Shown: positions 1 through 10,750 of the stretch, in pieces | Layout of the letters: the number at the start of each line of letters is the position of its first letter | How positions within the stretch are numbered: the stretch's first letter is position 1 | Assembly: GCA_021782365.1 (NCBI GenBank) | Contig: JAJXVB010000011.1 | Coordinates: 1-64,000 of the forward strand | Length of the DNA stretch: 64,000 bases | Source: Pseudomonadota bacterium | GTDB lineage: Bacteria; Pseudomonadota; Gammaproteobacteria; Burkholderiales; Gallionellaceae | Reading direction: 5' to 3' | Position numbers and translations under genes: made by a program | The notes under the pieces: model-generated | The model's database searches: none | Told to the model about the DNA's origin: nothing | What the model saw: only the letters and a program-made list of their open reading frames with translations

Positions 1-36
1 TAAGCCCGATTCGGATGGGCTTAATGCCCGTTTTTT
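1..36 (+). terminator. Attenuator-like hairpin upstream of rimP
   Basis: Bases 17-20 (GGGC) can pair with 26-29 (GCCC) and are followed by six T, a small intrinsic terminator. The same GGGCTT (17-22) can instead pair with AAGCCC at 2-7. The two pairings exclude each other, as in an attenuator. It may equally be the terminator of a transcript that begins outside the window. Confidence 0.5.
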
Positions 37-53
37 ATTTGTGGGTTGCAATC

Positions 54-479
54 ATGGACTTGGTCGGGCTGATAGAAAAAACGGTTTCTGGTTTGGGCTA
101 TGAGCTCGTGGATGTCGAGAGGGCGGGTCGCGGTCTGCTGCGCGTGTTCATCGACAAGCCGGAAGGGATTGCGGTCGAGGATTGCCAGTTGGTCAGCAAT
201 CAGCTGACCAGGCTTTTTGCGGTCGAGGATGTCGACTATGAGAGGCTGGAAGTGTCTTCGCCGGGACTCGATCGCGTGCTGAAGAAGGAGGCGGATTTCA
301 TGCGCTTCAAGGGCGAAAAGGCGCATATCAAATTGCGCATGCCGATTGCGACCCGCAAGAATTTCACCGGCACGATAGGCGAGCTCGATGCAGGCGTGCT
401 GAAGCTGGATGTGGACGGCACTTTGGTTGATATCGAGCTTGCGAATGTGGATAAGGCGCGTTTGGTGCCGACTTTTTAG
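54..479 (+). CDS. rimP: Ribosome maturation factor RimP
   Basis: Cytoplasmic factor for 30S subunit maturation. The 141-residue product has the two-part RimP pattern: an N-terminal alpha/beta domain with GYELVDVE and the VSSPGLDR motif, then a small SH3-like barrel ending in the DKARL strand. The ATG at 54 gives the usual family length; an upstream in-frame start would add 13 residues that overlap the leader hairpin. It is the first gene of the rimP-nusA-infB-rbfA-truB order that is standard in proteobacteria, and nusA follows after about 40 bases. Confidence 0.95.
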   Translation: MDLVGLIEKTVSGLGYELVDVERAGRGLLRVFIDKPEGIAVEDCQLVSNQLTRLFAVEDVDYERLEVSSPGLDRVLKKEADFMRFKGEKAHIKLRMPIATRKNFTGTIGELDAGVLKLDVDGTLVDIELANVDKARLVPTF

Positions 480-518
480 AATTTTATGCCCAGTATTGGG
501 AAATGGCAGGAGAATGGT

Positions 519-1991
519 ATGAGTCGTGAAGTATTGTTGCTGGTAGATGCGCTGTCCCGCGAAAAGAACGTGGACAAGGAAGTCGTGTTCTCTGCGCTGG
601 AATCTGCGCTGGCGTCGGCCACCAAGAAGCGCTTCGAGGACGAGGCCGATGTACGCGTCGCGATCGATCGCAATACCGGGGAATTCGAGTCTTTCCGCCG
701 CTGGGAAGTGATGGACGACGAGACCTTCGAGACGCCAGATTTGCACATCAAGCTGGAAGAGGCGAGGAAGCGCAATCCGGATATCCAGCTGGGCGAATTT
801 ATCGAGGAGCCGCTCGAGTCCATCGACTTCGGCCGCATCGGCGCCCAGGCTGCGAAACAGGTGATATTCCAGAAGATACGCGATGCGGAGCGCGAGCAGA
901 TCCTGGCTGATTTCATGAGCCGCAAGGAGCATCTGGTGTCAGGCACCGTGAAGCGGCTGGAGCGGGGAAATGCGATCGTCGAATTCGGCAAGATAGAGGC
1001 GCTGTTGCCGCGGGACCAGATGATCCCCAAGGAAAACATGCGTATCGGCGATCGCGTCAGGGCGCATCTGCTGCGCGTCGATCGCGGCCCTCGCGGACCA
1101 CAGGTGATTTTGTCACGTACGTCTACGGATCTTCTGGTCAAGCTTTTTGAGCTGGAAGTGCCGGAGATAGAAGAGCATCTTCTGGATATCGTGGGGGCCG
1201 CGCGCGATCCCGGTTCGCGTGCGAAGATTGCCGTGCGCTCTCACGATCAGCGCATAGACCCGATCGGCACCTGTGTCGGAATGCGCGGTTCGCGCGTGCA
1301 GAGCGTGACCAATGAACTCGCAGGCGAGCGAGTGGACATCATCCTCTGGTCGGATGAGCCTGCGACTTATGTGATCAATGCGCTGGCTCCTGCGGAGATT
1401 TCCAGCATCGTGGTGGATGAGGAACGCCACAGCATGGATGTGGTGGTCGAGGAAGAGAATCTGGCTCAGGCCATCGGGCGGGGCGGACAGAATGTGCGTC
1501 TGGCAAGCGAGATGACCGGCTGGGAGCTCAACATCATGACCGTCGAGCAGGCTCGCGAGAAGCACGATCAGGAATTCGACAAGATACGCGCCCTCTTCAT
1601 GGAAAGACTGGACGTCGACGAGGAAATCGCCGACATACTGGTGCAGGAAGGCTTTGCGACGCTGGAAGAAGTGGCATATGTGCCGGTGGAAGAAATGCTG
1701 GAGATCGAGACTTTCGACGAGGCGACCGTGACCGAGTTGCGCAGCCGCGCCAGAAATGCGCTTTTGAACGCGGAGCTGGTCAAGGAAGAAAAGCTGGAGC
1801 ATGGAATAGGCGATTTGCTCAAGCTGGACGGTATGACCGAGGATATGGTCCGGGTGCTGTCTTCCAAGGGCGTGAACACACAGGAACAACTGGCGGATCT
1901 CGATGTCGATGAGCTGGTCGAATTGTCCGGGATGGATGCTGATATGGCCAATGCGCTGATCATGGCGGCGCGCGCGCCCTGGTTCGCATAG
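519..1991 (+). CDS. nusA: Transcription termination/antitermination protein NusA
   Basis: RNA polymerase-associated elongation, pausing and antitermination factor. The 490-residue product has the N-terminal RNAP-binding domain, an S1 domain (about 135-200, with [18 protein letters not shown]), two KH domains ([10 protein letters not shown] and [13 protein letters not shown]), and two C-terminal acidic helical repeats (about 360-490) of the gamma/betaproteobacterial form. The ATG at 519 follows AGGAGA. An in-frame upstream ATG at 486 lacks a good ribosome site. It lies between rimP and infB. Confidence 0.97.
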   Translation: MSREVLLLVDALSREKNVDKEVVFSALESALASATKKRFEDEADVRVAIDRNTGEFESFRRWEVMDDETFETPDLHIKLEEARKRNPDIQLGEFIEEPLESIDFGRIGAQAAKQVIFQKIRDAEREQILADFMSRKEHLVSGTVKRLERGNAIVEFGKIEALLPRDQMIPKENMRIGDRVRAHLLRVDRGPRGPQVILSRTSTDLLVKLFELEVPEIEEHLLDIVGAARDPGSRAKIAVRSHDQRIDPIGTCVGMRGSRVQSVTNELAGERVDIILWSDEPATYVINALAPAEISSIVVDEERHSMDVVVEEENLAQAIGRGGQNVRLASEMTGWELNIMTVEQAREKHDQEFDKIRALFMERLDVDEEIADILVQEGFATLEEVAYVPVEEMLEIETFDEATVTELRSRARNALLNAELVKEEKLEHGIGDLLKLDGMTEDMVRVLSSKGVNTQEQLADLDVDELVELSGMDADMANALIMAARAPWFA

Positions 1992-2025
1992 CGGACAGGC
2001 AGATGGAGTTGTCTAAAGGATGGCA

Positions 2026-4620
2026 ATGGGAAAATTAGATGTAACACAATTTGCGGCCGAGCTCGGGCTCACGGTTTCATTGTTGCTTGAGCAGTTGCAC
2101 GCAGCAGGCGGCACGCAAACGAAGCCGACAGATCCCGTGTCCGAGAAGGACAAGGCGCGTCTGCTCGAGCATTTGCGCACGGCGCATGGCGCGGGGCAGG
2201 GTTCAAAGAAGATCACGCTGACGCGCCGCGAAACGACGGAGATTCAAAGCTCGGACAGGTCGGGGCGTTCGCGCACGATACAGGTCGAGGTGCGCAAGCG
2301 CCGCGTGGTTGCTCCTCCGCCGATGGAGACTGCGCCGGCAGCCGAGCAGGTCAAGGTCCTGGGCAGCGAGCAGATCGCAGCGCGCGAACAGGAAGCGCGC
2401 CTGCAGGCAGAATTAGCCGCACGCCAGGAAGCCGAATTGCAGGCCAAGCAGGCGTTCAACAAACGCAAGGCAGAGAAGCAGACTAAAGCGGAAGAACCCA
2501 AGGCGGCCCCACAGGCGGCAGAGGAAGTTGCTGCCAAGGCACCCGAGCAGGCGGCCGAAAAGCCGGCTGTCGAGAAAGCGGTTGAACCTGCCCAGGGAAC
2601 TTTGCACAAACCCGCGGTGATGCCTGGCGACAAGGTAGTAAGGCCGGAAAGAAAACCCAAGCTTGAGGCAAAAGTGACGCCTGCTGCACGCGAGGACATG
2701 CCTGGGGGCAAGCGGGCGCCTGGGAAGGCGGCATTGCGTGAGCCGGGAAAGACGGCAGCAAAGGAAAAAACCTGGACTATGCCGGTGCGTGCCCCCAAGC
2801 ATGGCAGGCATGAGAAGCATGTGGAAGAACCTGCTCATGCTTTTAATCTGCCGACCGAGGCGGTGGTGCGTGAGATATCCGTTCCTGAAACGGTCACCGT
2901 TTCCGAACTCGCACAAAAGCTTTCGATGAAGGCGGTCGAAGTCATCAAGGCGCTGATGAAGCTTGGCATGATGGCGACCATCAACCAGGTCTTGGATCAG
3001 GAGACCGCGATGATCGTGGTCGAAGAGCTGGGCCATGTCGCCAAGGCGGCCAAGCTGGACGATCCGGATGCCTATCTGATGGATGACCATGAGCATCACG
3101 ATGCGCCGCTAGAGCCTCGCGCTCCGGTCGTGACCGTGATGGGCCATGTCGACCATGGCAAGACTTCCCTTCTCGACTACATACGGCGCACCCGCGTCGT
3201 GTCTGGCGAGGCGGGCGGCATCACCCAGCATATCGGCGCCTATCATGTCGAGACGCCGCGCGGCATGATCTCATTCCTGGATACGCCGGGGCATGAGGCT
3301 TTTACCGCGATGCGCGCCAGAGGTGCCAAGGCGACCGATATCGTGATCCTTGTGGTGGCGGCAGATGATGGCGTGATGCCCCAGACCAAGGAGGCGATCG
3401 CGCATGCCAAGGCGGGCAATGTTCCGCTGGTGGTTGCGGTCACCAAGGTGGACAAACCCGATGCCAATATAGAGCGCGTCAAGCAGGAACTTGTGAGCGA
3501 GGGAGTCGTGCCTGAAGACTGGGGTGGAGATTCGATGTTTGTCGAAGTCTCATCCAAGACTGGCCAGGGCATAGACCAGCTTCTGGAAACCGTTCTCTTG
3601 CAAGCGGAACTGATGGAGCTCAAGGCGCCTCGCGATTGCAATGCAAAAGGGCTCGTGATAGAGGCAAGGCTTGACAAGGGCAAGGGGCCTGTTGCGACCG
3701 TGCTTGTGCAATCAGGTACGATGAGGCGCGGCGATGCGGTGCTGATCGGTTCTGTATTCGGGCGCGTGCGCGCGATGCTGGATGAAAACGGCAAGGTTGT
3801 GGATGAGGCAGGCCCTTCCATTCCCGTGGAAATCCAGGGATTGTCCGAAGTGCCGGACGCGGGCGAAGTGATGATGGTGCTGTCCGATGAGAAGCGTGCA
3901 AGGGAGATCGCGCTGTTCCGTCAGGGCAAGTACCGCGGCGTGAAGCTGGCGCAGCAGCAGGCAGCGAAACTCGAAAACATGTTCGATCAGCTGGCTGAAG
4001 GCGAAGTGCCTACCTTGTCCCTGATCGTGAAGTCCGACGTGCAGGGTTCAGCCGAAGCGATCGCGCAGACGCTGCAGAAGCTCTCCACCGACGAGGTCAA
4101 GGTCAATCTGATACACAGCGGTGTCGGTTCGATCAACGAATCCGACATCAATCTGGCGATGGCCTCCAAGGCGGTTCTGATCGGCTTCAATACGCGCACA
4201 GATGCGCCGGCAAGAAAGCTTGCAGAGTCCATGGACGTGCAGATACGCAACTACAGCGTGATCTATGCGATGGTTGACGACATCAAGGCCGCGCTCTCGG
4301 GAATGCTGGCGCCAGAGAAGAAGGAAAGCATACTGGGGCAGGTCGAGGTGCGTCAGGTTTTTGTGGTCTCCAAGGTCGGAACGATCGCGGGCTGCATGGT
4401 GCTGGAAGGCGTGGTCAAGCGCGGCTGTCTCGTGCGTGTGATGCGCGGCAAGGATCTGATACACACGGGCGAACTCGATTCCCTGAAGCGCTTCAAGGAT
4501 GACGTGAAGGAAGTGCGTGCGAATTTCGAGTGCGGTCTGTCTGTCAAGAACTTCAATGATCTCGAGGTCGGCGACAGGATAGAGGCCTATGAAATCATCG
4601 AGGTTGCGCGTACGCTCTAA
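2026..4620 (+). CDS. infB: Translation initiation factor IF-2
   Basis: GTPase that brings fMet-tRNA to the 30S subunit. The 864-residue product has an N-terminal IF2_N helix-turn domain, a long Ala/Glu/Lys-rich linker (about 100-260), a second IF2_N domain, then the G domain with GHVDHGKT (about residue 372) and DTPGHEAF (about 418). The G4 motif reads TKVD where many IF-2 proteins have NKxD, a conservative variant also seen in other GTPases. The C-terminal domains II to IV are complete. ATG at 2026 lies six bases after AAAGG; ATG at 2020 is too close to it. The last base of the stop codon is the first base of rbfA. Confidence 0.96.
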   Translation: MGKLDVTQFAAELGLTVSLLLEQLHAAGGTQTKPTDPVSEKDKARLLEHLRTAHGAGQGSKKITLTRRETTEIQSSDRSGRSRTIQVEVRKRRVVAPPPMETAPAAEQVKVLGSEQIAAREQEARLQAELAARQEAELQAKQAFNKRKAEKQTKAEEPKAAPQAAEEVAAKAPEQAAEKPAVEKAVEPAQGTLHKPAVMPGDKVVRPERKPKLEAKVTPAAREDMPGGKRAPGKAALREPGKTAAKEKTWTMPVRAPKHGRHEKHVEEPAHAFNLPTEAVVREISVPETVTVSELAQKLSMKAVEVIKALMKLGMMATINQVLDQETAMIVVEELGHVAKAAKLDDPDAYLMDDHEHHDAPLEPRAPVVTVMGHVDHGKTSLLDYIRRTRVVSGEAGGITQHIGAYHVETPRGMISFLDTPGHEAFTAMRARGAKATDIVILVVAADDGVMPQTKEAIAHAKAGNVPLVVAVTKVDKPDANIERVKQELVSEGVVPEDWGGDSMFVEVSSKTGQGIDQLLETVLLQAELMELKAPRDCNAKGLVIEARLDKGKGPVATVLVQSGTMRRGDAVLIGSVFGRVRAMLDENGKVVDEAGPSIPVEIQGLSEVPDAGEVMMVLSDEKRAREIALFRQGKYRGVKLAQQQAAKLENMFDQLAEGEVPTLSLIVKSDVQGSAEAIAQTLQKLSTDEVKVNLIHSGVGSINESDINLAMASKAVLIGFNTRTDAPARKLAESMDVQIRNYSVIYAMVDDIKAALSGMLAPEKKESILGQVEVRQVFVVSKVGTIAGCMVLEGVVKRGCLVRVMRGKDLIHTGELDSLKRFKDDVKEVRANFECGLSVKNFNDLEVGDRIEAYEIIEVARTL

Positions 4621-4985
4621 TGGCTAACTTTGCGAGAACAGAGCGCATAGGCGAGCAGATCCAGCGGGAGATTGCAGAACTCGTCCGCCTTGAAGTCAAC
4701 GATCCTCGCGTGAAGCTCGTCACCATCACCGGCGTCGAGGTGGCAAGCGATTATTCGCATGCGAAGGTCTTCTTCACACGCCTGGATGGCAAACAGGAAG
4801 AGGCCAAGAAAGGCCTTGAGCACGCATCAGGCTTCCTGCGCAGCCGCCTGGCGCATAGCTTGAAGCTTCGCATCATGCCGCAACTGCATTTCTTGTATGA
4901 TGCATCGGTCGAGCGGGGCAGCCGTTTGTCTCAGCTCATCGATCAGGCAGTCGCCAGCGATTCAAATCTTGGAAAAGAAGAGTAA
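4620..4985 (+). CDS. rbfA: 30S ribosome-binding factor RbfA
   Basis: Late 16S rRNA processing and cold-adaptation factor. The 121-residue single KH-like domain shows the family signatures RTERIGEQIQREIAEL near the start, NDPRVKLVTITGVEVASDYSHAKVF, and LRIMPQLHFLYD with the C-terminal RGSRLSQLID helix. Its ATG shares one base with the infB stop codon, so translation is probably coupled. Its 3' end overlaps the likely truB start. Confidence 0.95.
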   Translation: MANFARTERIGEQIQREIAELVRLEVNDPRVKLVTITGVEVASDYSHAKVFFTRLDGKQEEAKKGLEHASGFLRSRLAHSLKLRIMPQLHFLYDASVERGSRLSQLIDQAVASDSNLGKEE

Positions 4986-5925
4986 CCGGCAGGCGAAAAG
5001 AGACTATCGTCCTTTGGATGGCGTGTTGTTGTTCGACAAGCCCAAGGGATTGAGCTCGAATGCCGCGCTGCAGAAGGTTCGCCGCCTCTTCAATGTGGAG
5101 AAGGCAGGGCATACCGGGACGCTGGACCCGATGGCCACCGGCCTGCTGCCGATCTGCTTCGGAGAGGCGACCAAGTTCTCCAATGAATTGCTCGATGCGG
5201 ACAAGTCCTATGATGCGTCGCTGCGTTTTGGGCAGACCACGACGACCGGGGATGCGGAAGGCGAGATCACGCTAGAACGCGCTGTCGATTTTTCGGAGTC
5301 AGATCTCGAGCGCGTGCTGATGCAGTTCAGAGGTGAAATAGAGCAGCTGCCGCCAATGCACAGCGCATTGAAACATCAGGGCAAGCCGCTTTACGAATAC
5401 ATACGCCAAGGCATCGTGATAGAGAGAAGCCCTCGCAGGGTGCATATACGCGAGCTGACTCTGCGGCGATATTCCGGAAATGAAGCGGACATTTCAGTGC
5501 GCTGCAGCAAGGGAACCTATGTGCGCACGCTGGCCGAGGACATCGGAGAGGCATTGGGGTGCGGCGCGCACCTGATCGCATTGCGCCGCACCGCGATCGC
5601 GCATTTCGATCTCAAGGATGCCTGCGATCTCGATGCACTAAACGCGATGACAGGGGATGAGCGCGAAGCCCGCTTGCTTCCGGTCACCTTCCTATTGCCT
5701 GAGATGCCGAGGCTGGACCTCGATGCGGTTCAGGTGAGAAGGTTGGCTCAGGGACAGAGGCTGGGTCTCGATACCGGGCTGCCCGATGGCAAGCTCGCCT
5801 TATACGGGCCGAATGGCTTTATCGGATTGGGGTTGCAGGAGGGGAGGCGCATTGCTTCCGGACGCCTTCTGTCCAGTGTTGCAAAACAGGCGTCGAACAA
5901 GGAATTCACGGAAGTGGTTGAGTAG
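4969..5925 (+). CDS. truB: tRNA pseudouridine(55) synthase TruB
   Basis: Makes pseudouridine 55 in the T-loop of tRNAs. The protein begins with the TruB core ([20 protein letters not shown]) and has the catalytic motif [15 protein letters not shown], with the nucleophile Asp at about residue 53, then the RRVHIREL and [14 protein letters not shown] motifs and a C-terminal PUA-like segment. The start is uncertain. TTG at 4969 gives a normal N terminus of about 318 residues and overlaps rbfA by 17 bases. ATG at 4897 would add 24 atypical residues, and neither has a convincing ribosome site. Confidence 0.9.
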   Translation: MEKKSNRQAKRDYRPLDGVLLFDKPKGLSSNAALQKVRRLFNVEKAGHTGTLDPMATGLLPICFGEATKFSNELLDADKSYDASLRFGQTTTTGDAEGEITLERAVDFSESDLERVLMQFRGEIEQLPPMHSALKHQGKPLYEYIRQGIVIERSPRRVHIRELTLRRYSGNEADISVRCSKGTYVRTLAEDIGEALGCGAHLIALRRTAIAHFDLKDACDLDALNAMTGDEREARLLPVTFLLPEMPRLDLDAVQVRRLAQGQRLGLDTGLPDGKLALYGPNGFIGLGLQEGRRIASGRLLSSVAKQASNKEFTEVVE

Positions 5926-5947
5926 TCACCATATTCGAGAGTACAAT
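5918..5947 (+). promoter_or_regulatory. Sigma-70-like promoter of rpsO
   Basis: TTGAGT at 5918-5923 (overlapping the truB stop) and TACAAT at 5942-5947 are separated by 18 bases, about 30 bases before the rpsO start. The ribosome site TAGGAGAG follows at 5961-5968. rpsO commonly has its own promoter in proteobacteria. Confidence 0.6.
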
Positions 5948-5977
5948 AGATCACTTTTTTTAGGAGAGAAAAACCAA

Positions 5978-6247
5978 ATGGCAATCACCGCCGCGCAGAA
6001 AGCGCAAATCGTCACAGAATACCAACGTGCTGTAGCCGACACGGGCTCGCCCGAAGTCCAGATCGCGCTGATGACAGCACGCATCACCTATCTCACGGAA
6101 CACTTCAAGGACAACGTCAAGGATCATCATTCCCGTCGCGGACTTCTGCGTCTGGTCAGCCGTCGCCGCAAGCTGCTTGACTATCTGAAGAGGAAGAACG
6201 AGGCGAGCTACCAGACCCTGATCAAGCGCCTGGAAATTCGCAAGTAA
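5978..6247 (+). CDS. rpsO: 30S ribosomal protein S15
   Basis: Primary 16S rRNA-binding protein. It is 89 residues long, the family's usual length, with the conserved [16 protein letters not shown] segment, the [23 protein letters not shown] helix region (split here as DHHSRRGLL and [10 protein letters not shown]), and a terminal LIKRLEIRK. The ATG at 5978 sits nine bases after GGAGAG. An open frame extends upstream into truB, but that part has no S15 similarity. Confidence 0.97.
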   Translation: MAITAAQKAQIVTEYQRAVADTGSPEVQIALMTARITYLTEHFKDNVKDHHSRRGLLRLVSRRRKLLDYLKRKNEASYQTLIKRLEIRK

Positions 6248-6256
6248 TCTTAAAAA

Positions 6257-6287
6257 GCGGGTCGCAGATGCGGCCCGTGTCTTTTGT
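6257..6287 (+). terminator. rpsO terminator/attenuator before pnp
   Basis: CGGGTCGCA (6258-6266) pairs with TGCGGCCCG (6269-6277) with one G-T pair, opening to a four-base loop, and is followed by TGTCTTTT. It lies between rpsO and pnp, where partial termination is usual in this operon. Confidence 0.75.
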
Positions 6288-6332
6288 CCCGTTTAATTTC
6301 AGGGCGCGTCACGCCTGCTAAAGAGGTCTATC

Positions 6333-8438
6333 TTGAGTCATTACAAAAAAACAATTGCGTTCGGTAAACATCAGCTGACCCTTGAAACCGGAGAGATTGC
6401 CCGTCAGGCAAGCGGTGCCGTGATGGTGAGCCTGGATGACACCGTTGTGCTGGTTACCGTGGTCGGCCGAAAGGATGCAAAGCCTGAGCAGGATTTTTTC
6501 CCGCTCACGGTCGATTACCAGGAAAAAACCTATGCAGCAGGCAAGATTCCCGGCAGTTTTTTCAAGCGCGAAGGGCGCGCAAGCGAAAAGGAGATACTGA
6601 CATCTCGCCTGATCGACAGGCCGCTGCGTCCATTGTTTCCCGAAAGCTTCTACAACGAAGTGCAGATCATTGCGACCGTGATGTCCTCGGACAACGAGAT
6701 CGATTCCGACATCCCTTCGATGATAGGCGCATCCGCAGCGCTCGCGATTTCAGGCATCCCGTTTGACGGTCCGATAGGTGCTGCAAGGGTTGGATATAGC
6801 AACGGCGAATATCTGCTCAATCCGACTGCGACAGAACTTCTGACTTCGCAGATGGACCTGGTCGTCGCGGGCACCAAGCGCGCCGTGCTGATGGTCGAAT
6901 CCGAAGCGCAGCAGCTTTCCGAGGAAGTGATGCTGGGTGCGGTGATGTATGGACACGAGCAATTCCAGGTCGTGATCGACGCGATCAACGAGATGGCCGA
7001 TGCGGTCGGCAAGCCGCTGTGGGACTGGCAAGCGCCACCCAAGAACGAGGCGCTGATCGCCCAGATCGCGGGAATTGCGGAAGCCGACCTGAATGCGGCC
7101 TATGCGATACGTTCCAAGCAGGAACGCACGGATGCGGTCTCCGCGATCCATGCAAAGGTGATGGAGGCTGTGCCTGCCGATATCGAAAGAAATCTCGTCA
7201 ACGAGCTTTTCAGTTCGCTGGAGGCCAAGATCGTGCGCGGCAAGATCCTGAGCGGAGAGCCCCGCATAGACGGCCGGGATACGCGCACCGTGCGTCCGAT
7301 CACGATCAGAAATGGCGTGTTCCCTCGCACTCATGGCTCCGCACTTTTCACGCGTGGCGAGACTCAGGCGATCGTGGTCGCGACACTGGGCAGCATGCGC
7401 GATGCGCAGAAGGTCGATGCGCTGCAGGGCGAATACTCAGACCGCTTCATGCTGCATTATAACTTCCCGCCTTTTGCGACAGGGGAGACAGGGCGCTTCG
7501 GCAGCCCCAAGCGCCGCGAGATAGGCCACGGCCGTCTGGCCAAGCGCGCGCTGGCAGCCGTCCTGCCCAGCGAAGAGGATTTCAGCTATGCGATCCGCAT
7601 CGTGTCCGAGATCACCGAGTCGAACGGTTCCAGTTCAATGGCATCCGTTTGCGGCGGCTGCCTCTCGATGCTCGATGCTGGCGTGCCGCTCAAGGCGCAT
7701 GTTGCCGGCATCGCGATGGGCCTGATCAAGGAAGGAAACCGCTTTGCGGTTCTGACCGATATCCTGGGCGACGAGGATCATCTGGGCGACATGGACTTCA
7801 AGGTGGCCGGCACGGAATCCGGGATCACCGCGCTGCAGATGGACATCAAGATCAACGGCATCACGCGCGAAATCATGCAGGCTGCGCTGAGCCAGGCGAA
7901 TGAAGGTCGCATGCACATACTCGGCATCATGCGCTCATCGATGTCAGGCGCCCGCAGCGAGCTTTCGGAATTTGCGCCGCGCATGATCAAGATGAAGATC
8001 AACCCCGACAAGATCCGCGACGTGATCGGCAAGGGCGGCGCTGTGATACGCGCGCTGACCGAAGAGACGGGCACGACGATAGACATCGACGATGAAGGCA
8101 ACATCACCATCTCCAGCGTGAATGCTGAGGCGGGCGAGCTTGCCAAGAAGCGCATCGAAGACATCGCGATGGACGTCGAAGTGGGCAAGGTATACGAAGG
8201 TCCGGTGGTCAAGCTGCTGGACTTCGGCGCACTGGTCAACATCCTTCCGGGCAAGGATGGCCTGTTGCATATCTCGCAAATCGCCCATGAGCGCGTGAAC
8301 AGCGTGGGCGATTTCCTCAAGGAAGGCCAGGTCGTGCGCGTGAAGCTCCTGGAGATGGATGACAGAGGCCGCATGAAGCTTTCCATGAAGGCGCTGTTGC
8401 CGGCACCTGAGTCTCAAGGCGCCTCTATTGCTGAGTAA
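6333..8438 (+). CDS. pnp: Polyribonucleotide nucleotidyltransferase (PNPase)
   Basis: Phosphorolytic 3'-5' exoribonuclease of the RNA degradosome. The 701-residue protein has two RNase PH domains joined by a helical linker, the [20 protein letters not shown] and [21 protein letters not shown] active-site blocks (each shown in part), [17 protein letters not shown], then a KH domain ([12 protein letters not shown]) and a terminal S1 domain ([19 protein letters not shown]). The likely start is TTG at 6333, which lies six bases after AAAGAGG at 6320-6326; the reading [11 protein letters not shown] from it matches the family start. It follows rpsO, as in most proteobacteria. Confidence 0.96.
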   Translation: MSHYKKTIAFGKHQLTLETGEIARQASGAVMVSLDDTVVLVTVVGRKDAKPEQDFFPLTVDYQEKTYAAGKIPGSFFKREGRASEKEILTSRLIDRPLRPLFPESFYNEVQIIATVMSSDNEIDSDIPSMIGASAALAISGIPFDGPIGAARVGYSNGEYLLNPTATELLTSQMDLVVAGTKRAVLMVESEAQQLSEEVMLGAVMYGHEQFQVVIDAINEMADAVGKPLWDWQAPPKNEALIAQIAGIAEADLNAAYAIRSKQERTDAVSAIHAKVMEAVPADIERNLVNELFSSLEAKIVRGKILSGEPRIDGRDTRTVRPITIRNGVFPRTHGSALFTRGETQAIVVATLGSMRDAQKVDALQGEYSDRFMLHYNFPPFATGETGRFGSPKRREIGHGRLAKRALAAVLPSEEDFSYAIRIVSEITESNGSSSMASVCGGCLSMLDAGVPLKAHVAGIAMGLIKEGNRFAVLTDILGDEDHLGDMDFKVAGTESGITALQMDIKINGITREIMQAALSQANEGRMHILGIMRSSMSGARSELSEFAPRMIKMKINPDKIRDVIGKGGAVIRALTEETGTTIDIDDEGNITISSVNAEAGELAKKRIEDIAMDVEVGKVYEGPVVKLLDFGALVNILPGKDGLLHISQIAHERVNSVGDFLKEGQVVRVKLLEMDDRGRMKLSMKALLPAPESQGASIAE

Positions 8439-8440
8439 GC

Positions 8441-8469
8441 GAAAGACGAAGGCTGGCCCTTCGTCTTTC
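8441..8469. terminator. Strong hairpin between convergent genes
   Basis: GAAAGACGAAGG (8441-8452) and CCTTCGTCTTTC (8458-8469) form a perfect 12-base stem with a five-base loop immediately after the pnp stop. The next gene ends from the opposite strand at 8480, so the hairpin can serve both. Confidence 0.8.
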
Positions 8470-8479
8470 CGCATGAAAC

Positions 8480-10699
8480 TCAGGCTCGGTCGGTTGATGC
8501 ATTGAAGAAATGAAACCGGCCGCGCCCTGATTGCTTTGCCACATACATCGCCTGATCTGCGTGGCGCAGCAGGCTGTCACCATCACCATCGTCATCGGGA
8601 TATAACGCCACACCGATGCTGGCCGATATCCTGATCTCATGGCCGCCAATGTCGAAGGGCAGGTTGATCGCATTCATCACGCGGGTGAGCATCTGCTGAC
8701 ATTCGGCTTTGCCAGAAATGTCCGTGAAGATCAGTACGAACTCATCTCCGCCCAACCTCGCTATGGTGTCTGTGCTGCGGGAAATCTCGAGCATCCTTTG
8801 GGCGACTTCGACGAGCAGAGCATCTCCTGCGTCATGGCCGAAGTTGTCGTTGACCGGTTTGAAACCGTCGAGATCCATGAAGCACACGGCAAGTTTCTCT
8901 GCTGAGCGATTTGACTTGGCGAGCGCCATTTCGAGGCGGTCGTTCAGCAGGATCCGGTTTGGCAAGCCGGTCAATGCATCGTGATGAGCCAGATGTTCGA
9001 GCTGCTGCTGGTGGGTCTTGATGTTTGAGATGTCCGAGAAAAGGGCGATGAATCGGATGGTCTCGCCAGCCTCGTTTTTAACCGAGGACAGGGTCAGCCT
9101 TTCGGGAAATATTTCGCCGCTCTTGCGCTTGTTCCAGATTTCGCCGGACCAGTAGCCATTCGCGGCGACCTCATGCCACATGGTTTCATAGAATTGTTTG
9201 TCCTGTCTGCCCGAATGCAGTATGCGCGGATTATTGCCTATCATTTCTTCGTGACTGTATCCGGTGATGCTGGAGCAGGCCGGATTGGCTTCGAGTATGG
9301 TCCCGTCCTTGTCGGTGATCAGGATGCCCTCGTCCGCATGGTCGAAGACGCTTGAAGTCAGCTTCAGATGATCGCTTATCTGCTTGCGCTCGGTGATGTC
9401 CCTGGATGAACAGAACAGCGCTGGTTTGCCGCCCAGGAGAAGCGGGAAGGTGCTCACCTCGACCGGGAAAACGGAGCCATTCTTGCGTCTGTGCAGCCCC
9501 TCAAACTGCATGCGCTCATGCCGTGAGAACCGTCTTTCAAGCTCTGCCGCGAGGTCTATGCTGGAATCGAGCTTTGCATCCCATTGCAGGAGGTTCATTT
9601 CCATCAACTCGCTGCTAGAGTAACCTAGCATGTCGCAGAAGGACTTGCTGACATCGATGATGTATCCATCCATGCCGATGATGTGTATGCCGTCGCTGGC
9701 ATTGTAGAGGAGGGCGCGACTCTTCTCGTTTTCCTTTTGCAGCGCGAGCCTGCTTGCGAACAACTGCTTGACCAGAGGCGTCATCATCCAGTGCAGCAGG
9801 AGTCCTCCCATCATCACGAGAAACGCCAGGAGCAGCGATATGTATTTCAGCTGTTTGGTTACCGGGCTGTAAAGTTCGGACTGGTCTATTTTCAACACGG
9901 CGCCCATTTTGTATTTATGCAACGGCGCATAAGCTGCAACGACCCTGACCCCGCGGTAATCCTTCGCGTAGATGATCCCGGTTTTTCCCTTCAGCGCATA
10001 ATCCATGGGCAGCGCATGCGCTGACATGATTCGGTGCAAATGCTGGAATTTCCAGCCAAAGGCTTCGCGCAGGAAGCAATCCATGTCCTGGGGGTCTGTC
10101 GGCAGCGGGCTGCATAGGGCAAATTCACTGGTCTTGCCGATCGATGCAATATCGGTCATCGAGTCGGAGGGCAGGTCTAGGCTCGACTCCACGATGACGC
10201 TTCCTATGCGTCTTTGCTGCGGGTCTACGATGTCGCGGCGCTCATGCAACATGAACTGCCCGTCCCAGACCAGATATGAACTGCTTCCGGCAGCTATGGG
10301 GATCTGCGTGGCAGAATTTTTGTGGAACCGGCCGGCGTGAGCTACTTCACGGCCGTAAGCATCAAAGAACGATACCCCTGCCAATCCCTGCTGGACAAAG
10401 GATTCTGCAGACCGCTCAAGGTGTTGCCTGCTCTTCGTGCTTCCTTTGGCCAGACCTGAAAGATTGTCGGCGATGAAGGGACGCGTGGCGATCATCTTCG
10501 CGTCTATCGTTCTTTGCTGGATCTGGCTGCTGAAGAGGTATATGCCGCTTCTGAGCGAGGCCTCGAGGCTCTTGTTCAGGGTGGATTCTGCCTGATGCTG
10601 CATCACCGCATAGACGGAAATGCCGCTGATCACGGTCAATGTCATCAGAATCAGGAAGCTGATCAGGCTGATCCTGTATTCCTCAAGTTTGAAAGGCAT
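8480..10699 (-). CDS. Membrane PAS-PAS-GGDEF diguanylate cyclase
   Basis: Predicted c-di-GMP synthase at the inner membrane, 739 residues. A membrane segment (about 11-33), a periplasmic sensor region of about 250 residues (Cache-like by layout), a second membrane segment (about 287-306), a PAS domain (about 325-440), a second PAS domain (about 445-560) and a GGDEF domain follow in order. GGDEF is at 650-654, with an RSTD inhibitory site five residues before it, so product feedback is likely. There is no EAL domain. The start follows AAGGAGCTGGG. It is convergent with pnp and lies just downstream of a second c-di-GMP protein on the same strand. The signal sensed cannot be told. Confidence 0.9.
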   Translation of the reverse strand: MPFKLEEYRISLISFLILMTLTVISGISVYAVMQHQAESTLNKSLEASLRSGIYLFSSQIQQRTIDAKMIATRPFIADNLSGLAKGSTKSRQHLERSAESFVQQGLAGVSFFDAYGREVAHAGRFHKNSATQIPIAAGSSSYLVWDGQFMLHERRDIVDPQQRRIGSVIVESSLDLPSDSMTDIASIGKTSEFALCSPLPTDPQDMDCFLREAFGWKFQHLHRIMSAHALPMDYALKGKTGIIYAKDYRGVRVVAAYAPLHKYKMGAVLKIDQSELYSPVTKQLKYISLLLAFLVMMGGLLLHWMMTPLVKQLFASRLALQKENEKSRALLYNASDGIHIIGMDGYIIDVSKSFCDMLGYSSSELMEMNLLQWDAKLDSSIDLAAELERRFSRHERMQFEGLHRRKNGSVFPVEVSTFPLLLGGKPALFCSSRDITERKQISDHLKLTSSVFDHADEGILITDKDGTILEANPACSSITGYSHEEMIGNNPRILHSGRQDKQFYETMWHEVAANGYWSGEIWNKRKSGEIFPERLTLSSVKNEAGETIRFIALFSDISNIKTHQQQLEHLAHHDALTGLPNRILLNDRLEMALAKSNRSAEKLAVCFMDLDGFKPVNDNFGHDAGDALLVEVAQRMLEISRSTDTIARLGGDEFVLIFTDISGKAECQQMLTRVMNAINLPFDIGGHEIRISASIGVALYPDDDGDGDSLLRHADQAMYVAKQSGRGRFHFFNASTDRA

Positions 10700-10750
10700 G
10701 TTGCCCAGCTCCTTGCGTTTGTTGCATGCGAACGATTTTACACGCGCATG

